64,000 nucleotides of DNA, taken from Reichenbachiella faecimaris (lineage in GTDB: Bacteria; Bacteroidota; Bacteroidia; Cytophagales; Cyclobacteriaceae). Both the position numbers and the translations under genes were made by a program. The notes under the pieces were generated by a model. That model had not been told where the DNA came from. It worked only from the letters and a program-made list of their open reading frames with translations, and made no database searches. The stretch is taken from contig NZ_FWYF01000003.1 of assembly GCF_900176375.1 (NCBI RefSeq), positions 124,001 to 188,000 on the forward strand, given 5' to 3'. Within the stretch, counting starts at the first letter, position 1, and the number at the start of each line of letters is the position of its first letter. This document shows positions 8,140-17,641 of the stretch, one piece after another.

Positions 8140-10011
8140 TTGCATTACCTAGAAAAAGAATTGTCCGAGCTGATTCAGAAAGATGATACTACCTTGAATT
8201 TTCTTAACGGGCATATCATAGACGGATTATTGTATTGGGATTTGGAACGTCCAGAAGAACCTTGGATTGACGAGCAATTTTGGAAGACTCTGGGCTATGA
8301 TGTCAAAACCCGACCTGATGCCAGGTTACCTTGGCTAGATATTATTCATCCCGATGACGTAATAGTAGTGACCAAAAATTTCCAAGAAGAACACTCCAGT
8401 CCTAACCAGACGGTTAGGTATATACACCAAAACAGCTCCATATCCTGGCTGAAATGTAAAAGTGTAATTACAAAATCTAAGCAGGGAAAGCCAACAAGAC
8501 TGCTTGGTATTCATATAGATATCACTCAAGAAAAACAAGCAGAAACAAAACTAAAAATTAGCGAAGCACAGTTTAAAAGTTCTTTCGATCATTCTCCGCT
8601 AGGAATGACGGTAAATTCATTAGATGGAAAAATCTTGGAGGTAAACGAAAGGTTCTGTCAGATTTTGGGCTACAATAAAAACGAATTAATAAATGAGCAC
8701 TTCGCTGGGATGGTAGGTGGAGACTATTCATCTCTTGGTTATGAAGATGATCTTCTGGATAGAAAAATCAACTATTATAGTGCTGAGCTGGAATTTTCCA
8801 CAAGATCAGAAAAGAAAATTTCGGTGCTTTTCAATGCTTCTTTAGTACGAAATGGTGACGGAGATCCTATGCATTTTATAGCTCAGATAGAGGATCTTAC
8901 AGAAAGCCGTTTAGCTGATGAAGAAATTACTCGCTTGGCGGAGCGTTTGGTGCTGGCCAAGGAGGCTGCAAGAATTGGTATTTGGGAGTTAGAAATTGAA
9001 ACAAAAAATCTTATTTGGGATGATCACATGCATGAAATGTATGGTGTCCAACAAGGCTCCTTTCATTATAATTATAATTCATGGTTAAATTTATTGCACC
9101 CAGACGATGCGCCTGGCGTAAAGGACAAAATCCAATTGGCCATTGAAGGGAAACAAGAGTTCAAGACAGAATTTAGAATTGTTTGGTCGGATGCAACGAC
9201 TCGATATATCCATGCTGCAGCTATTGTTCGAAGAGATTATACGGGCAGAGCCATAAATTTCATCGGTTCTAGTTGGGATATAACTGAGAACAAAAAAACA
9301 GAACGCTCGCTAAGCAGAATGGCAACACTTGAATCTAAACGAAAGGAGATGGAGCAATTTGCGTACATCACTAGTCATGACCTTAGAGAACCATTATTGA
9401 CTATTAAGAATTTTGTCCAACTACTAATTGAAGATAACTCGGACAAATTCAGCGAAGAATCCAAGTATATTAGTAATTCGATTTTGAATGCTTCTATTAG
9501 AATGGAAACGCTCATTTTAGGTCTTTTAGATTATTCCAGACTCAGTAAACAAAGAAAACTAGCATTGGTAAATATTAATGATATTCTTAAGGATGTGATG
9601 TCAGACTTGGATTCGCTGATTAGCAAAACTGATGCATTAATAGATTATGATAAACTCCCAGTTATAAATGGTTATGAGGTCGAATTAAAGTTGCTTTTTC
9701 AAAATCTAATACATAATGCCATTAAGTTCACAAAATCAGACACGGCTCCAGTAATTAACATAAACTGCTCGAAGATTGAGGACGGGTACAAATTTAGCGT
9801 GAGCGACAATGGGATTGGTATTAGCCCACTGAATCAGGAAAAGATATTTGCCATGTTTCGACGGGCTCATAATGATGCTAAATATGAGGGAACTGGAATT
9901 GGACTTGCTCACGCAAAAAAAATAGCAGAAATACATAATGGTGAAATATGGGTTTCATCACGAGAAGGTGGGGGATCCAAATTCTACTTTACAATACTAA
10001 CGGATTCATAA
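8140..10011 (+). CDS. Soluble multi-PAS histidine kinase
   Basis: A 623-residue kinase without membrane segments. Three PAS domains are visible: about 20-130 (YWDLERPEEPWIDEQFWKTLGY, LGIHIDITQEK), 140-255 (SSFDHSPLGMTVNS, FCQILGYNKNEL) and 268-385 (IGIWELEIETKNLIWDDHM, GSSWDITENKK). DHp carries FAYITSHDLREPLLTIKNF with His413; the ATPase has FQNLIHNAIKFT, DNGIGIS and GTGIGLAHAKK. The start is a TTG at 8140: reading upstream in frame there is no ATG before the stop at 8062, and PAS homology begins soon after. TTG initiation is therefore the best guess but another non-ATG start is possible. The next receiver gene begins one base after its stop, so the two are surely co-translated partners. Confidence 0.85.
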   Translation: MHYLEKELSELIQKDDTTLNFLNGHIIDGLLYWDLERPEEPWIDEQFWKTLGYDVKTRPDARLPWLDIIHPDDVIVVTKNFQEEHSSPNQTVRYIHQNSSISWLKCKSVITKSKQGKPTRLLGIHIDITQEKQAETKLKISEAQFKSSFDHSPLGMTVNSLDGKILEVNERFCQILGYNKNELINEHFAGMVGGDYSSLGYEDDLLDRKINYYSAELEFSTRSEKKISVLFNASLVRNGDGDPMHFIAQIEDLTESRLADEEITRLAERLVLAKEAARIGIWELEIETKNLIWDDHMHEMYGVQQGSFHYNYNSWLNLLHPDDAPGVKDKIQLAIEGKQEFKTEFRIVWSDATTRYIHAAAIVRRDYTGRAINFIGSSWDITENKKTERSLSRMATLESKRKEMEQFAYITSHDLREPLLTIKNFVQLLIEDNSDKFSEESKYISNSILNASIRMETLILGLLDYSRLSKQRKLALVNINDILKDVMSDLDSLISKTDALIDYDKLPVINGYEVELKLLFQNLIHNAIKFTKSDTAPVININCSKIEDGYKFSVSDNGIGISPLNQEKIFAMFRRAHNDAKYEGTGIGLAHAKKIAEIHNGEIWVSSREGGGSKFYFTILTDS

Positions 10012-10012
10012 A

Positions 10013-10420
10013 ATGAAAAATAAATTGAACTCCATATTATTAGTTGACGATAACTCTGACTGCAACTTTTTTCATAAAAGGCTTTTTCAAAAGATGGATG
10101 TTGCGGAGAAAATAGAAATTGTATTCGATGGTAAGGAAGCAATTGACTATCTCACTTCAAAAAAGGATGGCAAATACCCTCAGCCATCAATTATTTTCCT
10201 GGATATAAATATGCCCGTTATGAACGGGTGGGAGTTTTTGGATGAATATGAAAAACTGACTCTCAATCAAAAAGCAAAAGTTATATTAGTAATGTTGACT
10301 ACTTCTCTTAATCCTGATGACATTCATAGAGCAGAAAAAAATCCGAGCGTCAGCGAATTTAAAAATAAGTTTTTAACGGAAGAATCTGTAAAATCCATTC
10401 TTAATAAATATTTCCCCTAG
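10013..10420 (+). CDS. Single-domain response regulator
   Basis: A 135-residue receiver: SILLVDDNSD acidic pocket, phospho-Asp64 in IIFLDINMPVMNGWEFL, Thr-Thr switch VMLTTSLNPDD, and a lysine in FKNKFLTEE where Pro of the usual K-P pair is Phe. This N-G-W-E-F form is common in Bacteroidota receivers linked to PAS kinases. The ATG follows the kinase stop by one base, so it is the cognate partner of the gene at 8140. No DNA-binding domain is present. Confidence 0.88.
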   Translation: MKNKLNSILLVDDNSDCNFFHKRLFQKMDVAEKIEIVFDGKEAIDYLTSKKDGKYPQPSIIFLDINMPVMNGWEFLDEYEKLTLNQKAKVILVMLTTSLNPDDIHRAEKNPSVSEFKNKFLTEESVKSILNKYFP

Positions 10421-10807
10421 TGGTGGTGTATGAGTTCTTTTTTTGCAAAAGGCGGGAAAATTGAAGGGTACTTTTTAGAATGAATTCAGCACGGAAAAGC
10501 CTTATTATAATTCTTTCCATTGCGTGATGAAACGAGTACAACATTGGTACAACATTTTTGCTAAGAGATGCTCTAATGTGAATAAAGCTGCATTAGCTTA
10601 AATCGTCAGAATCGATGATTTTATAGTGCTGGATAACAAAAAAGGCCGATTTCGGGTGAAATCGACCTTTATTTTGTGACCTTGTCAGGATTCAAACATA
10701 CTCTTATAAGCTTTTGATTATCACCTGATTAAGTATTTATTTATGATTTAGGTATCAAAATGGTATAATTAGTGTTTTTATAGGTTGATAATATATTATC
10801 AGCTCAA
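10421..10807. other. 387-bp intergenic region with hairpin and tRNA-like scrap
   Basis: No gene is visible between the receiver at 10013 and the LytTR gene at 10808. The stretch contains a direct repeat of GTACAACATT spaced inside 10526-10557, a strong hairpin at 10641-10670 and, immediately after it, the string GTGACCTTGTCAGGATTCAAAC (10676-10697 region), which resembles the reverse complement of the T-arm and acceptor end of a tRNA. The rest of a tRNA cannot be folded, so it is at most a 3-prime fragment of the kind left at an integration site. Confidence 0.4.
10641..10670. terminator. Hairpin, probable bidirectional terminator
   Basis: A 13-base stem (AAAGGCCGATTTC against GAAATCGACCTTT, one C/A mismatch) closes a 4-base GGGT loop and is followed by ATTTTGT on the plus strand and preceded by a run of A on the same strand, which reads as T on the minus strand. 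It lies between two genes that converge on this region, so termination in both directions is plausible. Confidence 0.55.
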
Positions 10808-11566
10808 TTACTCATTCATCCAATTTAGAAATTGATTTCTTTTTTTAAAACTAACAAATTGGTTATCTAATTCATGTTCTTTAAACCTTACTTCAATTCT
10901 TCCACCCTCCAATGAGCTATATTTGTCAATAAAATCAACGTGAGTTATAAATTGTCGGTTGAGTCGGAAGAATTTTTTAGAACCAAGTTGAGAAATGAAA
11001 TCATCAAGAGTTTTATCTGAAGTATAAACTTTTCCGGTAATGGTAACTATATATACCACCTTCTCTTTAAGATATGCATACTTGATGGTATCCTTATCAA
11101 TTGGCACAGTGAACCTGCCTACATTTAGTAAAAATTTGTTGTTTGTCTGATATTCTACATTAGTTTTGAAGTCTGGATTGCTGAGCTGATTTTCAAGCTG
11201 TTCAAACTTTTCAATTCCATCCCTAACCCTTGCTTCGGTTAATGGTTTTGTAAGAAAATGTATACCGTTTTTATAAAATGCTTCTAGTGCGAATTCATGA
11301 TGAGAGGTACAATATATGACGGGTGCATTGAAGGAAACTTTATTAAAGATTTCGAAACAAAGGTCATCACCCAATTCAATGTCCATAAAAATTAAATCTG
11401 GGTCTTTTTTTTGCAAATAGCTTATACTGCTTTGTATATCGCAAAGGCAATCGTCAATCAAATAATTAGGTCTTAAATCTGCTATTAGTTGACTAAGTAG
11501 TTCAGCTTGATATGGCTGATCTTCAACTATTAAAATATTTTTTGTACGATTTGTGATGAAGTTCAT
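10808..11566 (-). CDS. LytTR-family response regulator
   Basis: A 252-residue DNA-binding regulator. The receiver (10-125) has ILIVEDQPYQ, phospho-Asp62 in LIFMDIELG and Lys107 in HFLTKPLT. The LytTR domain (about 145-250) shows the family features: KDTIKYAYLKEKVVYIVTITGK, TLDDFISQLGSKKFFRLNRQFITHVDFIDKY. LytTR proteins bind direct repeats upstream of their targets and in Bacteroidota usually pair with LytS/TPR kinases. It is divergent from the TPR kinase at 11743 across 176 bases, suggesting partnership. The kinase is HisKA rather than LytS type, so the pairing is an inference from position. Confidence 0.88.
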   Translation of the reverse strand: MNFITNRTKNILIVEDQPYQAELLSQLIADLRPNYLIDDCLCDIQSSISYLQKKDPDLIFMDIELGDDLCFEIFNKVSFNAPVIYCTSHHEFALEAFYKNGIHFLTKPLTEARVRDGIEKFEQLENQLSNPDFKTNVEYQTNNKFLLNVGRFTVPIDKDTIKYAYLKEKVVYIVTITGKVYTSDKTLDDFISQLGSKKFFRLNRQFITHVDFIDKYSSLEGGRIEVRFKEHELDNQFVSFKKRNQFLNWMNE

Positions 11567-11742
11567 ATTTCAAAATTATCACCTAGAACGGTAATATATG
11601 ATTAAAGTTTCTGATTGGGAAAAAATTGAAATATTCCTGAAACCAAGTGTAATAACTGAAGTGATTTGTGAACTAACATAAATTAAGCCTAATTGTTTAG
11701 ATACTAAATGAGTTGCGGTATTGCTAAGTAAAAAATCCCATC

Positions 11743-13749
11743 ATGAACTATCAAATAAGAAGATGCCTTGTCATCAATCTGAGTTTGTTCTTTCTGTTCA
11801 TTTTTATAGGTTTTTGTAGTATGAGTCAGAGCAAAAATGTGGATAGCTTAGAACATGTCCTTTTAACTACTTCTAATACAGATGGCCGCCTCAATACTCT
11901 TCAGCATTTATTTGTTTTTTATCAGAATCAAAACCATCAAAGGACGCTTGAGTTAACAAATGAAATTATTTCTATAGCAGACTCAATTAGAAATAATAAA
12001 TGGCTATTAGAGGGGTATATGAATAAGGCCTCAGTGTTACGAATAATGTCTCAGTTCGAAGAATCGTTGGTTTTATTAAATAATGCATTGAGGTTAGCCA
12101 GTAATTTCGATGAAAAAACGGAAGCAAAAATCATTAATAAAATAGGGAACGTATATGTTTCGAAAGGGGATTATGTTAAAGCATTGGAAAGCTATCAGAA
12201 ATCTTTAGTGTTAGCGGAAAGGATGCAAGATTTTGAGAAAATCGCTCATGCTTGTGGTAATATAGGGTTAGTGTATTTTTATATTGGGCAGTATGAAGAT
12301 GCATTATTAAATATGAAAAAATCGGCACAAATATTAATTGACAAGTTTAATCCGGGTCGAGCGGCAAGGGCAATTTCTCATATTGGAGCAACATATCATC
12401 TAATGAAAAGGTACGATTCAGCTATTTACTATTATAGGGATGCTATTAATAAGCTTGTTGGGCAAAATGATCGTTATTCATTAATTATGAATAGTAATAA
12501 TTTGGCACAGTTATTTTTGGAACAACATCAGATAGACTCAGCCAATAAATATATTGATTTTGCAAGAGCTGAAAATGAAGTGTTGAAAAACAACAAATTG
12601 GAGATCCAAAATTTAACAATTAAGGCACAGTATTTCGAAAAAATAGATAATTTTCAGCAGGGAATTAATCAATTTATTCTTGCATTTGATCTGGCACAAG
12701 AGTATAATGAATTAGAATCAAGCAGAATTGCCACGGAAGGTCTTTTACGATTATATGCGCTAATTGGAGACTACGAACAAGCTTTTTATTTTCAGAAAAA
12801 AAATTTCCAAATAAGAGATAGTATTTTCAATCTAGAGAAGATTAAGGAATTCACGGATTTAAGAGAGAATTATGAAATAAAAAGATTGAAAATAGAACAA
12901 GCTGTATCTAATTCTAAGTTGATCGAAAGGCAAAAAGCTATTATTCTTCGAAATTACCTTTTGGCTTCAGTAACATTGGCCTTTGTGATAATTCTCGTTG
13001 GAGTCTTTTTATATCGAAAGAAGCAAATTCAAGTGGGTATACTTGGTAACCATTTATCTGGTCTTAGGCAGGAAAAAAATCAGCTTTTAAACATAGTATC
13101 TCATGATCTAAAAAATACACTCAATAATATTCACAGTATTATTGAGATTTTTAGGAAGAAAAATGCTTCAAATCTTAAGGCCTATCAAGTAAGCTACTTA
13201 TCTGCAATGCAAAAAAATGTAAAGAGATTGCAGGTAACAATAAATAATATGCTAAATATAAATCAACTTGAAGTAAAGCTTGATCAATTAACATTTACTA
13301 AAGTGGATATTGGATTAGTTTTAAAAGAAGTTTTAGAGCAATATATATTTTCAGCTCTTGAAAAAAGAGTAAGGTTCTCTCTCGATATTGAACCTAATTG
13401 TATGGTTTATGGAGATCAACGCTATATTTTGGAAGTGTTTGATAATTTGATTTCCAATTCAATTAAATATTGTCCTATTGAAGATAGCGTAAGTCTAAGG
13501 CTATTTAGAGAGGGAGATGAGAAAATTTGTTTCTCCATTCAGAATAGGAGAAAGGCTTTATCAATAATTAAAATTGTAGAAAATAAAATAGTAACAGGAA
13601 ATTCTTTAAACCTTCCAAAAGGTAGTGAAACATCAACAGGATTAGGTTTGTTTATTGTATCTGAATATATAAGTGCAATGAATGGAGAAATTCGGCTCGA
13701 TGTAAATGAACATTTTATTATTAGATTCGATTTACCTGTATATTCTTAG
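11743..13749 (+). CDS. TPR-repeat sensor histidine kinase with altered ATPase
   Basis: A 668-residue protein with signal peptide (hydrophobic 9-26), about seven tetratricopeptide units between residues 60 and 370 (for example GNVYVSKGDYVKALESYQKSL and GLVYFYIGQYEDALLNMKKS), one TM segment near 402-425, then a DHp helix with NIVSHDLKNTLNNIHSI (His454). The ATPase N box is good (FDNLISNSIKYC) and the G2 loop is present (GSETSTGLGLFIV), but the expected D-x-G-x-G of G1 is replaced by QNRRKAL. ATP binding may be weakened or lost. Its kinase core is closely similar to that of the neighbour at 14271, so the two look paralogous. It is divergent from the LytTR regulator at 10808. Confidence 0.85.
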   Translation: MNYQIRRCLVINLSLFFLFIFIGFCSMSQSKNVDSLEHVLLTTSNTDGRLNTLQHLFVFYQNQNHQRTLELTNEIISIADSIRNNKWLLEGYMNKASVLRIMSQFEESLVLLNNALRLASNFDEKTEAKIINKIGNVYVSKGDYVKALESYQKSLVLAERMQDFEKIAHACGNIGLVYFYIGQYEDALLNMKKSAQILIDKFNPGRAARAISHIGATYHLMKRYDSAIYYYRDAINKLVGQNDRYSLIMNSNNLAQLFLEQHQIDSANKYIDFARAENEVLKNNKLEIQNLTIKAQYFEKIDNFQQGINQFILAFDLAQEYNELESSRIATEGLLRLYALIGDYEQAFYFQKKNFQIRDSIFNLEKIKEFTDLRENYEIKRLKIEQAVSNSKLIERQKAIILRNYLLASVTLAFVIILVGVFLYRKKQIQVGILGNHLSGLRQEKNQLLNIVSHDLKNTLNNIHSIIEIFRKKNASNLKAYQVSYLSAMQKNVKRLQVTINNMLNINQLEVKLDQLTFTKVDIGLVLKEVLEQYIFSALEKRVRFSLDIEPNCMVYGDQRYILEVFDNLISNSIKYCPIEDSVSLRLFREGDEKICFSIQNRRKALSIIKIVENKIVTGNSLNLPKGSETSTGLGLFIVSEYISAMNGEIRLDVNEHFIIRFDLPVYS

Positions 13750-13816
13750 GGTATTCTGAAATTTTTGATTTTTTAATATAAAAATCAACGGAGATGAGAA
13801 AAAGGTTATAATGGAC

Positions 13817-14128
13817 TATAATGTTCCCCAAAATTAGGGCAGATAGATGTCTAAAGTTAAGCTATAATTTTGTCATTTCTAAGCTGCACTACTCTGTTGT
13901 TCAAAGACTGTTTTAGGCATCTGAATTTCAGTGACTGATGCAGCCTTTGATTGTTGTAAAATTCCATATATTTCTTCATCTCGTGGTATTTTCAATGCCT
14001 CCATTTGCAGGATTGAGGTAAGCGTATTCGTACTTGAATTGGAAGAGTAAGTACGGTGCTATGCAAGCCAATCAGCTCAAGAAAATGAAAGAACTTAACT
14101 ACCTGCCCTAATTTTGGGGGACATTATA
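13817..14128. mobile_element. 312-bp IS3-family deletion derivative (MITE-like) with intact ends
   Basis: Terminal inverted repeats of 26 bases at 13817-13842 and 14103-14128 match at all but one position (core CCCCAAAATTAGGGCAG). Inside the left end, on the minus strand, lies the 3-prime end of an IS3 orfB like that of the element at 25300-26507 (the same AAGCTATAATTTT and GTTCAAAGACTG landmarks). Near the right end, on the plus strand, is an IS407-group orfA scrap reading WKSKYGAMQANQLKKMKEL. No transposase survives. The element separates the two paralogous kinases. Its short length and intact ends would permit mobilisation in trans if a matching transposase were present. Confidence 0.7.
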
Positions 14129-14270
14129 CATTTTCGAGAGTATAGTATATCCTTTAAGTGATATATATTCACATTAAACTAATTTTATCTAACCTTTAGA
14201 AATTCAAATCTGAATATTTACTGCTGCGTATTGATTTTCAACAATTTTTAAACAAAAGTTTAAAAATGGA

Positions 14271-17200
14271 ATGACTTTGAAAGTATTCGTAAAACTCAAT
14301 TCAACGCTTTTCAGTATTATGTGCCTGTTCAACTGTTTAGCGGTAATGGCACAGTTTTCAGAAAGAAACATCATGGTGAATAATTATGATCCAAAGGAAT
14401 GTAATATCGGCTATGGTATTTGGAGTATCGCTCAAGATCTGAATGGCTTGATGTATTTTGGAACTTATGATGGTCTCATTCAATTTGATGGGGAAAGATG
14501 GATTAAGTTACCACCTTATGATTTAGTGCAGTCAGTTGCGATTGGTGAAGATAATCGCATATTCATTGGTATGAGATCAGACTTTGGATACGTTAGCTTG
14601 GATAAAAATAGGGAGCCGAAATTTTATTCGCTTAAACATCTATTGCCTGAAGATGCATCAGAATTTGGTCATATTTGGAAAATTGCTTCAACATCTCAAG
14701 GAATTTATTTTCAAAGTGAAAAGTACATATTCAAGTATTTTAACAATTCACTAAAAGTATTTCAGGCAGAAAATATCTACTTCATGTATGGCATAGAGGA
14801 TAGTATATATTTTCAAAAAATGGATAAGGGAATTTTCCACCTTAAGGAAGGTACTTCTAGTTTAAAAATTGATGATGTGATTTTCGATAACCCTCTCGTA
14901 ACAGCTTTGAGAAAGGTTGGTCACGATTCGCTCTTAATTTTTTCACAAAAAAAATTTTTAAGAAAATCTAGCTGTCACGAAAGCGTTTTTTTGTTTACAA
15001 AAGGAGATGTGCATCCGATAGCTTTAGGTCAAGCTGGTGATTATATATCAGGAATTTATGATGGATGTGTTCTGGGGGCGAATATAATGGTTTTAGGGAC
15101 ACTCAATGACGGAATCTACTTCTACACTATCACAGGTCAAAAAATTGCTCACATAAATAAGGAAAATGGGCTTAAGTACAATGCTATAAATGCTTTATTT
15201 ATTGATAGAGAATCCAATATATGGATTGGGCATGACAAAGGTTTATCGAAACTTAAAGTTGAACCCCACATTAATAAATATGATGATAAAGGGGCTTTAA
15301 AAAAATTAGAAACAGGAATCTACACTAGTATGTGGTCTAATGAAAGGCTTTTTATTGGTACCATGTCAGGGTTATTTATAGTTCACAATGACGTAATGGA
15401 AAAAACCGACCTTGCGGATATTCAAGTCAATTCTATTGTTAAAATTAAAGGAAAAAATATCAGTGAAAATAAAATTCTAGTTGCAACTTCAAATGGCATA
15501 TACGAAATCTTTGAGGATGGTCAGGTTTCTTCCAATTTAATTGAAGAGGGTATTGAGTCCTTTTGTATAGTACAATCAAAAAGTGATTCATCAATTATCT
15601 ACTATGGTGAATATCACGGTATTGGTGTCTTGAAGTTAGATAAGCAAAATAATATTCATTATAAAGCAACCATTAAAACTGGAAATATGGACATTAGAAA
15701 TGTATTCGAGGATAGTTTAGGATCCATTTGGGCCAATTCTTATAAAAAGGGATTGATGCGCATAGATGTTAGTGCCAGTAAAAATTTTCATCCTCATAGC
15801 TATAAGATTTACCATAATGAAGGTGTAATTCAAGCTAATAATAAAATCAAAAGTTTTAATAATCAATTGTATATATCTAACATAAACGGAGTGTATAAAC
15901 TAGATTTTCAGAAACCTGAAAATTCTCTTCCTATTTATAAAAATAAGACATCATCACATATAAATGACTTTGAATTTCTTGAAAATAATGATTTAATAGT
16001 ATCCATAAATAATCAACTTTTTGCTGAAAGTATGGAAATAACTAAATCTCCTAAGAACTTAAATGATAAACTTAATTTTCTTCCAAAGGGTGAAATTAGA
16101 TCAATAACAGTGGTGGATGAAGCATTATGGGTTACTCAGGCTGATAGGATTATGAAAATTGACTTATTGACAAAAGAAAATGTAAGGGGAAATTTGGTAA
16201 GGCCAGTGATTACAAAAATCACTCTCGATAATGGTGAAAGCCCTAATGTTATTTTTAGATTGTTGGGTGATTTGAGTAATGATAATAAGTTAAATCAAGG
16301 TCCGAATCGTTATACTTTTGCATACGGAAGTCATTTAAGCTTCGAGTTTTCTGTACCATCATATTTGAATGAAACCAAAATTGAATACTGCTACAAACTT
16401 GAAGGTAAGGACTCTAGATGGAGTTCTTGGAATAAGAATGCAAAAATCTCCTACGATCATGTACCCGTAGGGGAGAATACATTTTATATCAAGGCGAGAC
16501 AGTCGAACTCCTTGTATCTTGGTAGCACTAAATTAAAGTTTACCATAATCCCACCTTGGTACAAAAGTACATTGGCATACGTTGTTTATTTTTTTCTCTT
16601 TGTAATGTCTTTTATTCTGTTTTCAGAGTTGAAAACAGAAAAACTGAAAAAACAAAATAGAATACTGGGAGATATCATAGACAATAATGAAGAGAAATTG
16701 ACTCGTAGCCATGACACCATATCCAAGCAAGCACGGTCATTGCTTACTCTGGCAAAGCAAAAGAATTTCTTGTTAGGAGTCATAGCACATGATTTAAAGA
16801 ATTCATTAAACAATATTTTTAGTATTGTGCAACTGTTTGGACGAAATCAGGAGAATTTAAATGAAAAGCAACATGGATATCTATCAGGAATACAAAATAA
16901 CACTAAAAGATTACAGGTTATGGTCTACAATATCTTGAATATTGATAAAATTGAGAGTAGAATGCTTGATTTGCAAATTAAAGAGATAAATATTACCTCA
17001 GTTCTTAAGGAAGTATTAGAGGTTAATTTTTTTTCGGCAGTTGAAAAGAGAATTGAGATAGAAACCGAAATAACAGGCGGTACCTTCATCTTGGGAGATG
17101 AAAAATGCGTGTTTGATATTTTTGACAACTTATTATCAAATGCAATTAAGTATACACCATTTCGGGGTAAAGTTCGAGTAATGTTGAAAAGGAAAGGCGA

Positions 17201-17438
17201 GGTAATTAAATTCTCAGTAAAAGATAATGGTTTTGGTATAAAGAAACAGGAATTGAATCAGCTGTTTAAAAAATTCACAAGGCTAAGTATTCCAACAAGC
17301 TCAGAATCCTCGAGTGGTCTTGGGCTTGCCATTGTAAAGGAATATGTAACGGCAATGAAGGGTAAGGTTTGGTGCGTGAGCAAAGAAAATAAAGGCGCAG
17401 AGTTCGTTGTTGAATTTCCTTCAGCTAGAGAAGTGTAA
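14271..17438 (+). CDS. Two-component propeller (Reg_prop/Y_Y_Y) sensor histidine kinase
   Basis: A 1055-residue membrane kinase. After a signal peptide (about 1-27, LAVMAQ cut region) come repeated propeller blades typical of Reg_prop sensors, such as YGIWSIAQDLNGLMYFGTYDG, INALFIDRESNIWIGHDKG and RNVFEDSLGSIWANSYKKG. A Y_Y_Y domain (about 690-760) contains IEYCYKLEGKDSRWSSW. One TM (about 765-785) and a coiled coil lead to HisKA with GVIAHDLKNSLNNIFSI (His840) and an intact ATPase (FDNLLSNAIKYT, DNGFGIK, SSGLGLAIVKE). It lacks the AraC and receiver modules of the Bacteroides hybrid systems, so it must signal to a separate regulator. The ATG at 14271 begins a good signal peptide. The kinase core is paralogous to that of the TPR kinase at 11743. 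Confidence 0.88.
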   Translation: MTLKVFVKLNSTLFSIMCLFNCLAVMAQFSERNIMVNNYDPKECNIGYGIWSIAQDLNGLMYFGTYDGLIQFDGERWIKLPPYDLVQSVAIGEDNRIFIGMRSDFGYVSLDKNREPKFYSLKHLLPEDASEFGHIWKIASTSQGIYFQSEKYIFKYFNNSLKVFQAENIYFMYGIEDSIYFQKMDKGIFHLKEGTSSLKIDDVIFDNPLVTALRKVGHDSLLIFSQKKFLRKSSCHESVFLFTKGDVHPIALGQAGDYISGIYDGCVLGANIMVLGTLNDGIYFYTITGQKIAHINKENGLKYNAINALFIDRESNIWIGHDKGLSKLKVEPHINKYDDKGALKKLETGIYTSMWSNERLFIGTMSGLFIVHNDVMEKTDLADIQVNSIVKIKGKNISENKILVATSNGIYEIFEDGQVSSNLIEEGIESFCIVQSKSDSSIIYYGEYHGIGVLKLDKQNNIHYKATIKTGNMDIRNVFEDSLGSIWANSYKKGLMRIDVSASKNFHPHSYKIYHNEGVIQANNKIKSFNNQLYISNINGVYKLDFQKPENSLPIYKNKTSSHINDFEFLENNDLIVSINNQLFAESMEITKSPKNLNDKLNFLPKGEIRSITVVDEALWVTQADRIMKIDLLTKENVRGNLVRPVITKITLDNGESPNVIFRLLGDLSNDNKLNQGPNRYTFAYGSHLSFEFSVPSYLNETKIEYCYKLEGKDSRWSSWNKNAKISYDHVPVGENTFYIKARQSNSLYLGSTKLKFTIIPPWYKSTLAYVVYFFLFVMSFILFSELKTEKLKKQNRILGDIIDNNEEKLTRSHDTISKQARSLLTLAKQKNFLLGVIAHDLKNSLNNIFSIVQLFGRNQENLNEKQHGYLSGIQNNTKRLQVMVYNILNIDKIESRMLDLQIKEINITSVLKEVLEVNFFSAVEKRIEIETEITGGTFILGDEKCVFDIFDNLLSNAIKYTPFRGKVRVMLKRKGEVIKFSVKDNGFGIKKQELNQLFKKFTRLSIPTSSESSSGLGLAIVKEYVTAMKGKVWCVSKENKGAEFVVEFPSAREV

Positions 17439-17641
17439 GTAGAAAAATCAAAAAGTTTAACTTCTTCGTAAGTATTAGCTGGTGGTCTCAAAAAATCATT
17501 CAAAGAGGTATTCCAGCAATTTAAGTAGAATTTTTTGCGCCTTGAAGGTTTTTTTAGTCCCTTAAGAATTTTTCTCTAGGCAAGCCATTCCTTCTTCCAT
17601 TTTATGATTGTAAATTCTAAATCATATGTATTCTATTTGTC

